Source: Agaricus subrufescens (Eukaryota; Basidiomycota; Agaricomycetes; Agaricales; Agaricaceae). Taken from it: a stretch of DNA of 64,000 nt. The notes under the pieces were generated by a model. That model was given only the letters and a program-made list of their open reading frames with translations, ran no database searches and was not told the DNA's origin. The stretch covers positions 186,001 through 250,000 of the forward strand of contig CM057058.1 of assembly GCA_029945375.1 (NCBI GenBank), given 5' to 3'. This document shows, piece by piece, positions 44,244-56,949 of the stretch; positions within the stretch are counted from its first letter, which is position 1, and every line of letters begins with the position of its first letter. The position numbers were made by a program, and so were the translations under genes.

Positions 44244-45009
44244 ATGAATGGAAACCTTTACTTGGATATAAATTCCTCCCGGGGTGGCTTTGGGACTTTC
44301 AAACTCTCCCTGATGTCTGTTTTGCGACAATCCCCCTGTGTAGAGTCGGAATCGGTCGTCGAGGTAGTCCCCGAGACTCCTTGCCCATCTATAATGTGCG
44401 AAAATCAGCTTGGATTAAAGGAGTATCGAGACCAGTACGCAGATTGCTATCACTCAGACGACGCATTAGATCTATATGTTGAAGCACCTGTTAGAGAACC
44501 AAGCTGGGAAACTGGTAAGTCACTTAAAAGAATCAGTCACTTGATATTGACTATCGCTCAGTGATTAGAGAAAGGGCAACAAGGAAGGCTGGGCATCGCA
44601 CCGAAGGAACAGACGCACAACACGAGGTGGTTGGTTCTGTTGTTGAAGATAGAAGTGATGTTCAGCGAAAAATCACAGTCAATCTCATTGCAGAACTCGC
44701 TAGTGTCCCTCGGAATACCGTCGTTGATTTGACAACCACTGGAGGCGCTGTCAGCGCTGAAGATATGCGGGACGGTGGTTATCGGAAACGCCGTAGGGAT
44801 TTTGAATTATTGATTGAACAAAAGCTAGATGAGCAACAGCAGAAGGTAAGCGACTATTTTTCAAAGTGGAAACAAACTGATTTCTCTTACCTTAGAAACG
44901 CAAGACGATTCGCATATGTATTCCAGACAATAACGAAGGCAGCTTCGAGATACAGATGAACTCGTCCGAGCACGAGGAGAAGTTGGATGTTACAGTGGGC
45001 GCAATCTGA
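44244..45009 (+). CDS. Hypothetical 222-aa protein
   Basis: Exons 44244-44514, 44562-44845 and 44896-45009 join to 222 aa. The N-terminal part is polar with a Val/Glu-rich patch (VESESVVEVVPETP); the middle has acidic residues (YADCYHSDDALDLYVEAP). Exon 2 encodes a mixed-charge region ending in a helical segment (FELLIEQKLDEQQQK), and the last exon a compact strand-like end (KTIRICIPDNNEGSFEIQ). A downstream ATG at 44313 is an alternative start. It diverges from the gene at 42405-43751. No family recognised. Confidence 0.6.
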
Positions 45010-45482
45010 GTAGTGTACTTAGACCAGAACGGAACGATACATGTTTTTACATTACCTGTTACTGTTAAAGGAATCGGCATAAGAAAAGAGTTAGCTGCGT
45101 AATTGAAACTCCAGGCTTGATAAGGCTGCTCTATGAAGGATCATTCCATAGCATTTGCATTATACATACCGACGGCAAGTGAAAGATGTGTCAAGAATAT
45201 ATTGCTCTATCATACGATTAGAATGAAGATATAAGCTATAGAGATCATTTCAGCGGTGATTATAAATAGAAATGCAACGACAAAAACTTACCAGATGTAG
45301 CATCGCGTGACGTTCCTGGCAAAACTGCAGGCGCTAAAAACTGTCTACCGATGGCTACGATGTAAGATAAAAAATTCTAATGCCGACAAGTAACTCTACA
45401 GGTGGGATCTATGATACAGAGAAAATGAAATCTAACTCGAAATATTGTTCCAAGCATCATTGATAATTTACAAATAAAACAT
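45010..45482. other. Convergent 3' spacer
   Basis: Between two convergent genes. No supported feature. Confidence 0.45.
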
Positions 45483-48286
45483 TCACGCACTGCAAAAAGT
45501 GTCAAGAAATTGAGTCGACCATTTTTCCACAGAAGTGTTGGCTCTCCTAGCATCTCCGAAACCTCGAGTCTGGTGTCGCCATTGAGTAGCTGTGAGAAGG
45601 AACTTCGGATTGATGGTGACCTTCTCATTGAGGATGGAAAGGTGGCGGTTCACATAAAGATCCTCCAAGCAAGAGGACCAACGGCCTAAGTCATCGCCAC
45701 AACCTTCAAACGTAGAGACAAGAGGGTGCCAAGACTGCTTCCTGATGCTGGTGCCCACACCTAATACAAGCATTGAGCATAAAAAAATTGGTATTCTGTT
45801 GCAGAACGTACCTGTAAAACTTTGGTATATACCACACAAGAGATCCAGCTCGTTTGTCGTTAAGTCATCATCTACATATTCCACACCATCTTTATCCCGT
45901 GCATAAAAATTGAGAGCATCGTCGTGATGCAAACCCGACGGCCCCTTCAATACTTCACTGATACTAATGCCGCCGTCCAAGGCCAAGCGCCGAACATAGC
46001 CACCGCGCAAGATAGCTGCACGGCCGCGCTGAGACGTCAACACGGACTGACACCTTTGCCTCCAGTATTCGTAATCAGATGGGGTGAATACATGATCTGA
46101 AAAGATCATTGGCGTTACAGCACATGGTAGCTCAGGGCGCGCAAGCTTGAGGCCGACTCGTTTCTGCAAAGTTCGGAATGGGATACCAGATTGTGCCAGT
46201 TCGACCGCGATATCTTCATCATTGAGCTCAGGATGTAGACGACAGACCATGGTGGCAGCAGAGGCACTATAGACGGCAATGTTCCAAGGGGTAGTAGCCA
46301 AGTCACCAAAATCAAACATATATAGGAGCCGGGCACCGGCCCGCACTCGTTTGATATAGCGTAACCGAGGGGAGAACTTGAGGGGGTCCGTAGATCTCGA
46401 GGACAGGTCCCAAACAGCAGCCAATGGTTCGCCACCTTCCTTGCTAGCTAGGCGCAGCCCAAAGTCAATGCAGGCGTGACCCATTGCCGTTGTCCAGAAA
46501 GCACTGTTGAGTTTGACGTCACAAGTACCAGTGATAGCGAGCATGGCTTTGATGTCAGCGACTCTTGCTGGATGCCCAAATGTTGTTGCCAGCTGGGGGG
46601 GTAGGAAACCGTAGTGCTTCTTCAAAATGCTAAGCACCTCCAGTTGAGACTGCTCCCATTCGGGGAGGGGTGTTGAAGCGGCTCCCGACGAAGTATGATT
46701 TGCGAAGGGATTGACGGCGGAGGCGGAGGGATTGATGGTGGAGGTGGAGGCGACGGGTGCGGGAGTCGTTAGAAGTGCTGTTGCGGCCGACGTTGATGCT
46801 ATTTCGGTGACATGGGCTAGAGAGGTACCAGCGAGAGAGCTTATGCCTCTCTCATCCTGGCACAACTCCTGTGCTGGGACTTCATCTACTTCGTCATCTG
46901 ATTCCTCGTACGATTCGTCGACCCACTCGCTACAAAGAGTCCACTCATTACAAAACGAATCGTAGCGTGCTTCACCAGGGCGGGCTTCTTCTAGGGTCTC
47001 GCTACGGTCTCGCTTTGGAACCAGAGTGCGAGTAAATTTCGGTGGAGTATCCAGACTCCACTCCCACACATACACAGCAGCGCTCACGGTAGGCGGTTTG
47101 TTGGCACGGTTGAGTCTAGTTTGTCGAGCAGCTGGGGTTTCATGAAGTAACATTCGTTGGTGTCTCTCTTCATGCTTCTTCTCAAACGCTTCCCAAACAT
47201 CTCGGCCCGACTTTTCGACTTGACACAACCGTCCTTTCTTCCAAACGAGTTTGCTGATTTGCGAAGGTGAGGAAGGGGGCCGCTGATCGTCCTCAGTGAC
47301 GTTGATTGGTTGCGGGCTTGCCGGTTCAAAGTGAGGCTCTGTGAACGAGCATGAGTTGCTATTCAGTACTGATGAGTCGTACACTACGCACCGTAGATTT
47401 GTGTATCTTCCCATGTATTCTCTGTGCTAGCGGAATAGGAAGGCACAGAGGGCGATATGACGGTGGTTGCAGCTTGGAGAATTTCAGGTGGGGGCGCCAT
47501 TAAGAAAAAGCCATCGCGTTTACTTTGCGCGATTTCTCGAGGACCCCAGCGGTACCACACCGGGATCCCACAGTGATCGAACCACCAAGCTGAGGGTTGG
47601 CTCGGTTGATCATAGGGATTATGTAGAAAGACTCCTGCGCGATTGGCATCCCAGAAATGTTGGAGTAGGGGAGCACAACGCAGAGACTCCCACATGCTTA
47701 TACGGCTCTTGTCCCACGTTACCAGCAGTTTGTACCACTCTGTAGGGGAGATACCCTCCAGATACTTTGGATCCTCCGGGATGATCTTTAACATCCAGTA
47801 TAATAGGGCGATCCACATCGCAAACCAATCTCGGCCTTGATGTGCATGTTTCCATGTCTCGGCTTCAGTGGAGTGACCGTTGGTATAACCCCACTTTCGG
47901 GTAGAATAAGGTTCCAGGTGTTGTATGTTGAAATGACGCGAGAAGATTCCCAGCACCTCTCGAATCAGGTTCTCCACAGCCAACCACCTATTTTGCGAAA
48001 GATACGGCAGCTTATAAAGCGTACCATCGTCCTTTTGAAGAAGTTGTCGAGGCATATACCCGATATCCTCCACGAGAGCGCCGTTCCAGCATACTGGTCG
48101 CCTCGGCTGGAAGCCCAGCCACGGAACCCTCTCAGACCACCAATACGGCACTTCAAAAGCTTCCACACCCACATTGTTGAATGAGGTGATGTCGTCGATG
48201 TTGAGTTGACCAGGAAGTTGCACATCTCGGTCACAGTTAGGCGAATAATAGATGTTGCCATCGATAAGGTAGGCTCGGCCTGGCAT
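45483..48286 (-). CDS. Large Agaricomycete-type protein of unknown function
   Basis: Exons 48286-47392, 47338-45812 and 45760-45483 give 899 aa in one frame. The N-terminal 300 residues are Trp-rich with blocks such as YWWSERVPWLGFQPRRPVCW, HNPYDQPSQPS and WWFDHCGIPVWYRWGPREI. The middle contains a basic helix (VWEAFEKKHEERHQRML) followed by PPTVSAAVYVWEW, an acidic stretch (DESYEESDDEVDEVP) and a Ser/Ala/Thr-rich linker near 46700-46830. The C-terminal half is folded-looking, with no domain I can name. I recall similar long orphan proteins as multi-copy genes in mushroom genomes, often near transposons; that is memory, not a search. Neither enzyme nor membrane features are seen. Confidence 0.78.
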
Positions 48287-49226
48287 TATTGAGGAAGATC
48301 GGAACGAGGAAAGTTGAATGTAGTGGTATGTTCAATGGAAACGTGATGATACTCCTGGACAGTCCAAGAGTAAAAAGTGTCGATCCCGGACAGTCCGAGA
48401 TACGGCGGTTGAGGTGGTGGTGGTGGTGGTGGTGGTGGGCGTAGTGAATGAGAGTTTTTCTGATCACATCAGTGATCGTATCAAATCGAACTTGGGTCAC
48501 GTTATGTCATTGATACCGTTGATAATGATCACTGATGGATGTGCGTGACTATGTGATCCGTACGCCCTGTCCGACAGCGTGACCGTCACTCATCCCTCTC
48601 TTCCCCCTCCCACCTTCAATAATTTCAAAAGCCCTGTAAGTCACCACTCACCGCATCTATCCGCTGATTCTTTTTAGTAGATATGCTATTGCGATCAATT
48701 CCTCAAACCCAAGACTTGCCTTTGACAATGGACGCTCCTCAAACCTCCTGGCACCGGATTGTCCGGTGCCTACCTTTGAATATGGCGGGCTCCCGTTATA
48801 TCCACCTCACCATTCACATGATTCCTAGACTTACCGTCTCGATACAAACCGTCTCATCATTGCTACCTGTTAGTCGGCTCACAACCGCCCCCAAAGATTG
48901 TGGATCGATACTTGAAGTCGCTCGCAGTAACGCCCTATGGCAAGGCACTAGCAACAATGGCCCCCAATATCTTCACTACCACCACTACCACCACCCGCTC
49001 TTTGGCTTATGACCCCGGCCATTCCAATAAACGATGTACCGCGACGCCTGATGTCCCTATACGTCCCAGTAGTCAATGTAAATTTTTTTTTCTAAATGAA
49101 TTACGCATCGCCTGGGCTCGGCTCGCTTGATACATAGCCGGTCGGCCAGAAGAAAACACCGTATCCCTCCCCTCCTACATATACCCCACTAGTAGCTGCT
49201 ACATATCATCTCACAATCCTCTCAGT
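48287..49226. other. Stretch upstream of Tnp2 copy 2
   Basis: It holds a (TGG)n microsatellite at about 48411-48438 and a hairpin at 48750-48770 (GGCACCGGA, TTG, TCCGGTGCC). The 5' terminus of the transposon should lie here but no inverted partner was found beyond 52.5 kb. Confidence 0.45.
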
Positions 49227-52200
49227 ATGGCGCGTAGAACAGTATCCAAAGTCAGGTGTCACTGTCCTTGCCGTAAAATGGTCCCTCCTCGTGTAAGAGC
49301 ACGACACTTAGAGTGCCGGTCCAAGGTTATTGCGCACAACGCAGTGACCGCACGTCGGCGCTCACGCTCTCAACATGAGACAGAAGACATAGAACCAACT
49401 AAAAGGAGACGCCTGGAAGTGCCCCCCTCCACTGCTGCCCCTCCGCCATCGCCTCCCCCTATTCAACCTCCGTTTGGGTCCGCAGATCACGCATTAGACG
49501 CAGCAGATCCTCCGTCTTCTCCTGTTGCCAACCATTCCTCACTTGAGGAGCAAGTTGGCATTGATGTTAGGCGGGCGACTAGAGTGAGAGAGCAGATGGG
49601 GATGGCGATAGAGCGTACTTGGAGACAATCTCGGTGGACCCAGGAGTCAGATGATGAAGATTCTCAAGAAGGCAATCAGGAACAATATGCACCTTCAACA
49701 GAAGCACTCTATGACTTATTATTTACCGACAACGAAGCCTTGGACGATAATTCTGAAAGCGGTGGTGAAACCGATGAAGAGAGTGATGACCTCTGTACAG
49801 ATGTGGCAGGCATTACTCTCTGGGATAAAGTTTTGGAACGTTGTAGACGTGAAGTAGCGGCACTAGGTATGTCCTATCCCCGTATTGTATTCACATGTAT
49901 CTCATTCATGTATAGATGATTCTACAGGCCTCAGTGAGGCTGATATCGACCTTCTCCTCAAGTATACTCTCAAGATAGAAGATCGTTTAACCGACAGGAC
50001 ATTTACAAGAATGGCACGCGTGTTTCGCGACTGGCATCATGACTCGCTCAAGATGACGAAAAAACGCGTCCGTGCTTTGTCCGGGTTACAGCCCATTCGT
50101 TACGGCTGTTGTATCAACAGCTGCGTCTGCTTCACGGGGCCATATGAACATCACACTACATGCCCAAACCCCGAATGTAACGAACCAAGGTTTAACACCA
50201 AGGGTCAGCCCCGCAAATATTTTACATATCTCCCTATCATCCCTCGCCTACTTGCTATGTTATCCTGTCGTGAGCATGCTCAGAAAATGCGCTATCGAGC
50301 AGAATTTCAACACGAGTCAGGTATAATCAGAGACGTCTTTGACGGCTCGTATTATCGAACCCTCCTTCAAACTATTGTCCCCACGGGCGATACTGACAAC
50401 ACCTTCTTTTACTTCTCCGACGAACGTGACATTGCCCTTGGTCTTTCAACTGACGGGTTTGCCCCCTTCAAGCGACGTAGTCAGACGTGCTGGCCAATTG
50501 TCCTATTTGTCTATAACCTTGCGCCTGATGTACGATTCCAAAAGAAACACCGGTTAAGGGTTGGCGTTATACCGGGCCCTAAGAAACCATGGGATATAGA
50601 TTCTTATTTCTGGCCACTTATTCAAGAATTAATCCAACTTGAGGCTGGTGTCAAGGCTTTGGACTCCATTTCCGAGGCGTATTTTCTCCTCCACGCTTAT
50701 CTCATTCTCGTTTTTGGTGATATACCTGCCATGGCCCTTGTCATGAACATGAAGGGCTCAAATGCACTCAGTCCATGCCGCGTTTGCAATATCAAGGGTA
50801 TCTGTAACCATGCCGCGGCCAAAAAAACCTACTACATTCCCTTACGACGGGACAATCTTGCAAATGCTAACCCGGCCTATTATGATCCAAACAATCTTCC
50901 GATGCGGGTTCACCATGAACTGATGGAACAGGCAATTGCTGTGCAAATGTCGCCCACCAATGCTGCATTTGAAAAGCTCGCAAAGCGGTATGGTATCAAG
51001 GGCATACCGGTTCTTTCAAACGTATCCGCAGTTTCATTCCCCGAATCATTTCCCTTCGATTTCATGCACCTGATTTGGGAAAACCTGGTCCCCAACTTGA
51101 TATCGTTTTGGATCGGCGAGTTCAAAGATCTGGACCATAGCGACAAAGGTTATCTAATAGGGCCTCGGGCTTGGGAAGAGGTCGGCAAGGCTACGGAGGA
51201 ATGTGGGTCAACAATTCCCTCTTCCTTCGGTGCTCGTGTTCCCAACATTGCCAAGAAACAATCACAAATGTCAGCCGAAATGTATTCGAACTGGACACTT
51301 TTCATTGCCCCGATTGTTCTCCGCGGAAGGTTCCCGAAGGCGCTGTACTATAAACATTTCATGAAGCTTGTCGCGCTCCTCAAGCTATGCCTGTCTATGG
51401 AAATGAGTGAAGATAAGTTACTGCAAATCGAGGAAGGCTTTGTCCACTGGGTATGTGACTACGAACGGTAAGAATAGCTAAAATCTCCGGATGATCTGCT
51501 CTAAGTGAGGCACAGGTATTATTACCGTGGTAAACCAGAATGACTTTCTGCCTGCCCGTTAACACTTCATGCATTACTTCATGTTGCGTGGGGTATTAGG
51601 GTAGCTGGCCCCGTTTGGAGCTACTGGGCATATCCGATGGAACGCAAATGCAACAACCTTCTCTGTGCCATCAAAAGTCGGCGACACCCTTACGAATCTA
51701 TTAATACATTCATGATCGCGACTGCTCAACTCGATCAAATTCGGCTTTTATACAATCTACAAGACGTGTTAAATCTAGATATTCAGGTGAAAACGATGCA
51801 TCATCTGGTCCATAACTCATGTAAGTTGCATCCCGTGTTTTGTAATAGTCAGTTATTCACTTGAGAATCAAGATCCTACTTACAAACTTTGGGGGACTCG
51901 ACAGAAAGAAATCCTACCTGCGCCTATTTGCAACAAGATTTTTGCGAGTTTAGCGACGCGATTTGATACAAGAATCAAAGTCGTACGAGCAGCCATTAAA
52001 CTTGACGGCCCCCTCCTTCAGTATGGCAAGGTCACTTGTCTTGGGGACGGCGACACCATGGTCGCGCGTGACATTGTTAGGCAGGGCGAAGATAACCGAG
52101 ACGCTTCTTATGTGAAGGTCAGTATTTTTTTCTGATTATGTATCTTAAAAACGTCCTAGCTCAATCCAATGTAGTACATTCTCCGTGTAGATCGCTTTGC

Positions 52201-52504
52201 CAGACAAAGGAGACGCGAGCCAGAATATGTGAACTGCGTATATTATGGCCAGTTGAAGCGTCTCGTTGTGCTAGACCTACCGGCCATCCCACAACTGAAA
52301 CTAGACTCACCATCCACAATCATCTTTGCGATCATCCAGAGTATGAATACGACCGAAGAAGACGGCATTCCTTACTGCCATGGTGCCTCTGTCATCGAAG
52401 CTGTCGACTTAAACACTGTAGAATGTGTCGTCGGGAGGGTTCGCAATGGCAACAAGTGGGGTATCGTGGATCGGAGCGACACAGTAACAGAAGTAGAAGG
52501 ATAA
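49227..52504 (+). pseudogene. Tnp2 (CACTA-like) transposase, copy 2, one in-frame TGA
   Basis: Exons 49227-49866, 49916-51467, 51516-51820, 51873-52117 and 52175-52504 sum to 3072 nt in one frame. It has the N-terminal Cys cluster (CHCPCRKMVPPRVRARH), an acidic segment, then LSEADIDLLLKYTLK, FYFSDERDIALGLSTDGF, VFGDIPAMALVMNMKGSN, CRVCNIKGICN, FPFDFMHLIWEN and a C-terminal part with CVVGRVRNGNKWGIVDRSD. The only lesion is TGA at 51541-51543, where copy 1 has CGA (Arg) in the motif DRLSACPLT. It is far better preserved than copy 1 and well diverged from it, so it belongs to a different insertion wave. Readthrough or a sequencing error would leave a working transposase. Confidence 0.88.
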
Positions 52505-53960
52505 ATGTATTGAGTAATGGTAGCATAAAGAATGGCCAGAGCTGTTCTTGTTTTTACATGTCGGAAGACGTCGTGCGGGGTGGAGTAATTGAACATTGGG
52601 CTTCTCAGTCCAGCCACGGAGCCAGCGCATCTGAACCCCAGTATCTTTCAGCCGGATCACAATCTATTCCTTGACAGTTTCAAGATATCTCATGCAACTT
52701 GTAACTCGATCAAGCAGCGAGAATCGTTTTGATTCCTGGCTGTAGGGCGGGTTTCTTCAAGCGAGTGTACCCATCGCGGAGCTCGCCATGCTCCCTTGAA
52801 CTGTACTCGATGCATCGCCTTCAAGTATCTCACAACACACCTCTTTGTTATTGGCAATAGGTGATGGTCAGAGTGCCTTGATCTTGATCACCTGCAGTCC
52901 CGTCCTTGTCAACCCGAGTTGATTGCATTGCTACTGGCCTGCGCTCTCTCCGTTGATGCCCTTGCCAACTGCTGATTACTCGGAATTCGTGGAACTAGCA
53001 ACGCTTTGGATGTTGCTCAAGTGGATATGGTTAAAATTGGAGGCACGAAAGAAGACAAAGAAGAGAATATCACCCCAATATTCAAATATCTTCCAATCTC
53101 TTCATATCATTGAAAACGACCCCTCCATTCCTTCGCAAGCGCATCACCTCGGACACCTCAATACCTTGGTCTCGACCCAAATTTCTACTCTTGATAGGAT
53201 GCAGAAAATCTTCGCATTTAAAGGCCTTTGAAGCCTCTAATGCGCCGCCTCCAATGTTCTCGCCAACCTGGCTCATAGGCCGCAAAACAGTACGGTTGGA
53301 GGGTTGTTGAGAAGGCCCGGGAGGCGATCAACATCTTGGCTTTCCGGAGGGTGAGAGTCTCATTTTGCGGAGACCTTGCCACTGTCAATCTCATCCTCCT
53401 CGTCTCAATTTTGATTTCGTCTTCTAAGACACCGCAACAATTGCTTTTGAACTTATCATGGTGATTTGTACATCAGCTTCAACTGTGCTATCTGTTTCAA
53501 GTGGATGCGAAGACATACTGTAAACGTGGAGGGTGATCGACAGAAATATTTTGAGCAAGCTGGAGGTAGAGGGAAATCTAATTGCAAGATTCGGGGTGGC
53601 AAAGAGTATGGGGGAGAATTTATCGATGCAGGGCACTTCAAGGGTCTAAGGCGAACACGGCATGGAAATCTTAGAGTAGTTTGCACTCAAAATCGATGCA
53701 CGCGCATATTTCATTTTATGCAAACTGATCAGATTCGTGTTTTTCTTTCTTGATATATCAAACATACACTAATGACCTTTTCCCCCGTCGCACAAGGATA
53801 GTATCAATATCGCCAAACCTTCAATGTTGCGCTGTTGTTGAGGTGGTTATGACTTTCAAGGTTCGTATACATCTGCCTCCTACTGACTAACTCTAACTGT
53901 TCTTTCCTCATCTCTATTCAACCCCACCGCCCCCCCTTTTCTTTTTTTTTTCAACTCTGC
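52505..53960. other. Gene-poor stretch after Tnp2 copy 2
   Basis: No supported gene. A plus-strand frame at 53466-53753 has a few Cys and many basic residues (KYFEQAGGRGKSNCKIRGG), but no splice context that makes a gene. Confidence 0.35.
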
Positions 53961-55330
53961 TGCGGCTACCGTCTAACCACCCCTTGCTCTTTTCTTTGCA
54001 ACCACCGCGACCACTACCCTCCTCATCCCTCTCTTCCTTCGCCACCTATCTCCTGTTTCCATCCCTTCCCATACCACCGCCACGACCGCCTCATCGCCTC
54101 ACCCTCACCCTCACTCTCTCTTCGCGATCTCTCAATTACCGCGGCCATCGCCCCCTCTTCTCCTCTTCACGACCGCCGCCACTGCTGTCCACCTCACTCT
54201 CACCCTCACCCTCACCCTCATCCTCACCCTCGCTCCCTCCTCTTCGCGACCCCTGCGCGATCATTGCCGCTGCCATTCTCTCCTCTCCTCTTCACGACCA
54301 CCGCCGCTGCCTTCCACCTCCACCTCACCCTCGCTCTATCCTTGATCACCACCGTCGCGCCCTCTCATCTCCTCTTCAAAATGACCCCCGCCGCCATCTT
54401 GTCCACTGCCATTCGCCACCTCTACCACCTCTACCACCACCCACCCTTTCTCCCATCCGCGACCACTTCCCTCCCGCCGCCATCCTCTCCTCAACGCTAT
54501 CCAACGCCCGCGACCACCACACCCTTCCATCGCGACTCGTTGGCGACCACCACCGCCTCCATCGTCATCGCCATCCACCACCCACCCACTCTCCCTTTCT
54601 TCCCATCCACAACCGCTGCCCTCTCACCGCCCTCTTCTCTTCAACCCCATCCAATGCCTGCGGCCACTACCCTCTCCCATCACGGTCCATTGGCGGCCAC
54701 CTTCGCCCCCATCTCCACCGCCTTCTACAACCGCTCTCACCACCACCTCCTTTCCTTCCCATCCACGACCACCGCCCTCCCACCGTCCTCCTCTCCTCCC
54801 ATCCGTGAACATACTCCCCCACCGCCCTCCTCCCCTCAACCGCATCCATCACCTGCGGTTTCCGCCTTCCCCCCTCGCGATCTCTTTGCGGCTGCCGCTG
54901 TCGCCTCCATCCTCCTCCCCAACATCATCCACGGCCGCTTCCACCACGGCCTGCCCATCCTTCCCCTCCTCCCATACACGACGACCCTCCCACGACGACC
55001 CTCTCCTCAAACACCTCCATCGCGACCGCTGCCGCCGCCATCCTCCCCATTGCTATCCACCGCCGCTACCACCACCACCTCCCTTTCTTTCCTCTCCCCT
55101 GTGACCCACGACAACCGCCCTTCTCTCAACCTCATCCGCGCCCGCGCCCGCGACCACTGCCTCCCCCCTCCTCCTCGCGACCTCGCGACTTCGCGACTTT
55201 CGTCATTGCCTTCGCGACCTTGCCGCCACCCCATCCAACGCCACCACCGCTCCCACCGCATTGACCTCCTGCCCCTCCTACCGCCAATGCCACACCCCCT
55301 GTCCACCACCTTCTACACCCAAAGCAGGCG
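53961..55330 (+). repeat. C-rich, G-poor degenerate tandem repeat
   Basis: The plus strand is very rich in C and T with few G. Units of about 150 bp recur, marked by CCCATCC starts at 54452, 54602 and 54758 and shared CCTC-TCCTC, CCATCCAA and GCGACCAC-type words. Near 54088-54120 and 54195-54230 it degrades to a hexamer CTCACC repeat. Frames stay open in several phases because stops are rare in such sequence, giving spurious Pro/Ser/His-rich proteins. Confidence 0.75.
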
Positions 55331-55421
55331 ATTCCTTCGATCGCTACTACCTTCTCGGCCATCCACCAGGCGTATAGGCTATTCAGAACAAACTTCAATT
55401 GAAGTTTTTCGGCTAGCCAAG

Positions 55422-55816
55422 ATGAAGATCGACAGGCCTCGAAAAGAAGACCTGGAGAAAGCTGTCGAAAGGTCGCTGAGACAGGTCTGGCCGCAAGTAA
55501 TAGAGTATGCAGCCAGAAATCAGGTTGAGGGTTCAATCTGGGCTCAAATCAGGTGTGTTCATCCATCTCTTATTCTTGTATCAAGATATAATAACTCTCT
55601 TGCAGGTGCGATTTCCACTGTTCAGGCTCGCCTGGCTCTACTTCAGATTCCCCTCACGCGACCATCCGGTTATACGATGGCACTTTAAAACATATCGGAG
55701 GTGTCCACGTCCCTGAAAGCCCTGAACAACATGCCTCGTTCAAAGGTGGCATTAAAAAGGTCTCTTATCACGGCGAAAAGCAAGAGAATCTAGTGTTTTG
55801 TATTACTGTTTCTTGA
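55422..55816 (+). CDS. Small two-exon protein, possibly with longer N-terminus
   Basis: Exons 55422-55552 and 55603-55816 give at least 114 aa from MKIDRPRKEDLEKAVERSL. The frame is also open upstream through the C-rich repeat to 54264, so the true start is uncertain. A charged helix (LRQVWPQVIEYAARNQ) is followed by a compact part with CDFHCSGSPGSTSDS, IRLYDGTLKHIGGVHVPE and FKGGIKKVSYHGEKQ, which looks like beta strands. The clean splice (AG|GTGTGT ... TTGCAG) and balanced composition suggest a real gene. No family recognised. Confidence 0.55.
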
Positions 55817-56949
55817 TAGCATAGTTTGTACTATAATTAGTTGTACTGTATAAACATATCTTGGTCTAGTATTATGCGTGAAGAACTCATTTCACAAGTG
55901 TTAAAAACTTCAAGATATTCTACTCTGAAACAACAAGTGAAATACAGTTATAGAGGTCCAGTAAAAAACTAGCCTCTTTACAGTCATGGTAAAGTACAGG
56001 TAATAAGGTAGTACTTCGATTGCTCTGTATAAATGGAGTCATCGAAGTACTGAGTTTTACGGTGTTACTAACTCTTTACTGATTGTATATCAGTAAAGAA
56101 CTGTGGGTCCGGTCCCACAGTGAGTCACTGCTGGAGGCAACCGTCGCATGACCTGAGAATGCTCCTCGACACCAAAACCAAAATAATTAGTACCTAGGAT
56201 TTCACGGGCAAGTTCTTTACATTTATCATCCTCACTGTTTCTGCTTGTCCGTGGTGTTGTAGTCTGAAGAACGACTCGCAACCCGTTGGCCTCCATGAAT
56301 TTATCGCTCGTTGTGGAGGAGGTGAAGCCGTTGAAAATCACAGGGTCCGTACAGCGATAACCAGTGGATACCCTGTGACACCGACATATCGTAAATAATA
56401 CAGTTTTGGATCAATAGCAAGACTGACACGAATGATTATTCAAGGGTACTTATCAAAGTATGTGCTATATCAGCACCCCAACTGTACGAGAAGCACTATT
56501 AGCTTCTGCGAACACCAACATCTCAATAGTAATGGTATGATATCAATCCAAATACGGGTGAGATGCATTTTTTAGAGGGGAGCGTTAGTTGTAGATATGA
56601 ACTGTCCAGTCTCCGACCTGCAGACACCACCGATATTAACGGAAAATCAGGTCTAAATACAGGTTATCTTGATCTTTACTGCTCAATCAATAAGCTCGAC
56701 TTGATGTATTGCCGTGATGCGACTGTTGCAATGTCTTCCTTTCCCAAGTCTCGGAAGTTCTAGCTTCCTGGATCACACTCATAGGCCTCATGTCGTGCAA
56801 GGGCCAGTCTGCTATGATTCGACCTTACCTAGGCCGAGAATAATAAGTATACGTGTTACGGAAGCCGGTGAGTGACTCGGAGTATGTGCTCAGCTCTCCC
56901 ACGGCCCTGATGAAAACAATGCCACCCGCCGCTTCTCCACACCACCACC
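55817..56949. other. Hairpin-rich spacer
   Basis: Several inverted repeats cluster here: 56010-56020 with 56041-56051 (AGTACTTCGAT), 56074-56083 with 56089-56098 (CTTTACTGAT), and 56101-56107 with 56114-56120 (CTGTGGG). A minus-strand frame at 56090-56341 (83 aa, ending THCGTGPTVLY) may be a terminal exon of an unknown gene, but no other exon was found. Confidence 0.5.

Noticed and set aside
53984..54808. 274-aa Pro/Ser/His-rich plus-strand frame
   Set aside because: It is an open frame by composition in the C-rich satellite; it has no balanced domain or splice support.
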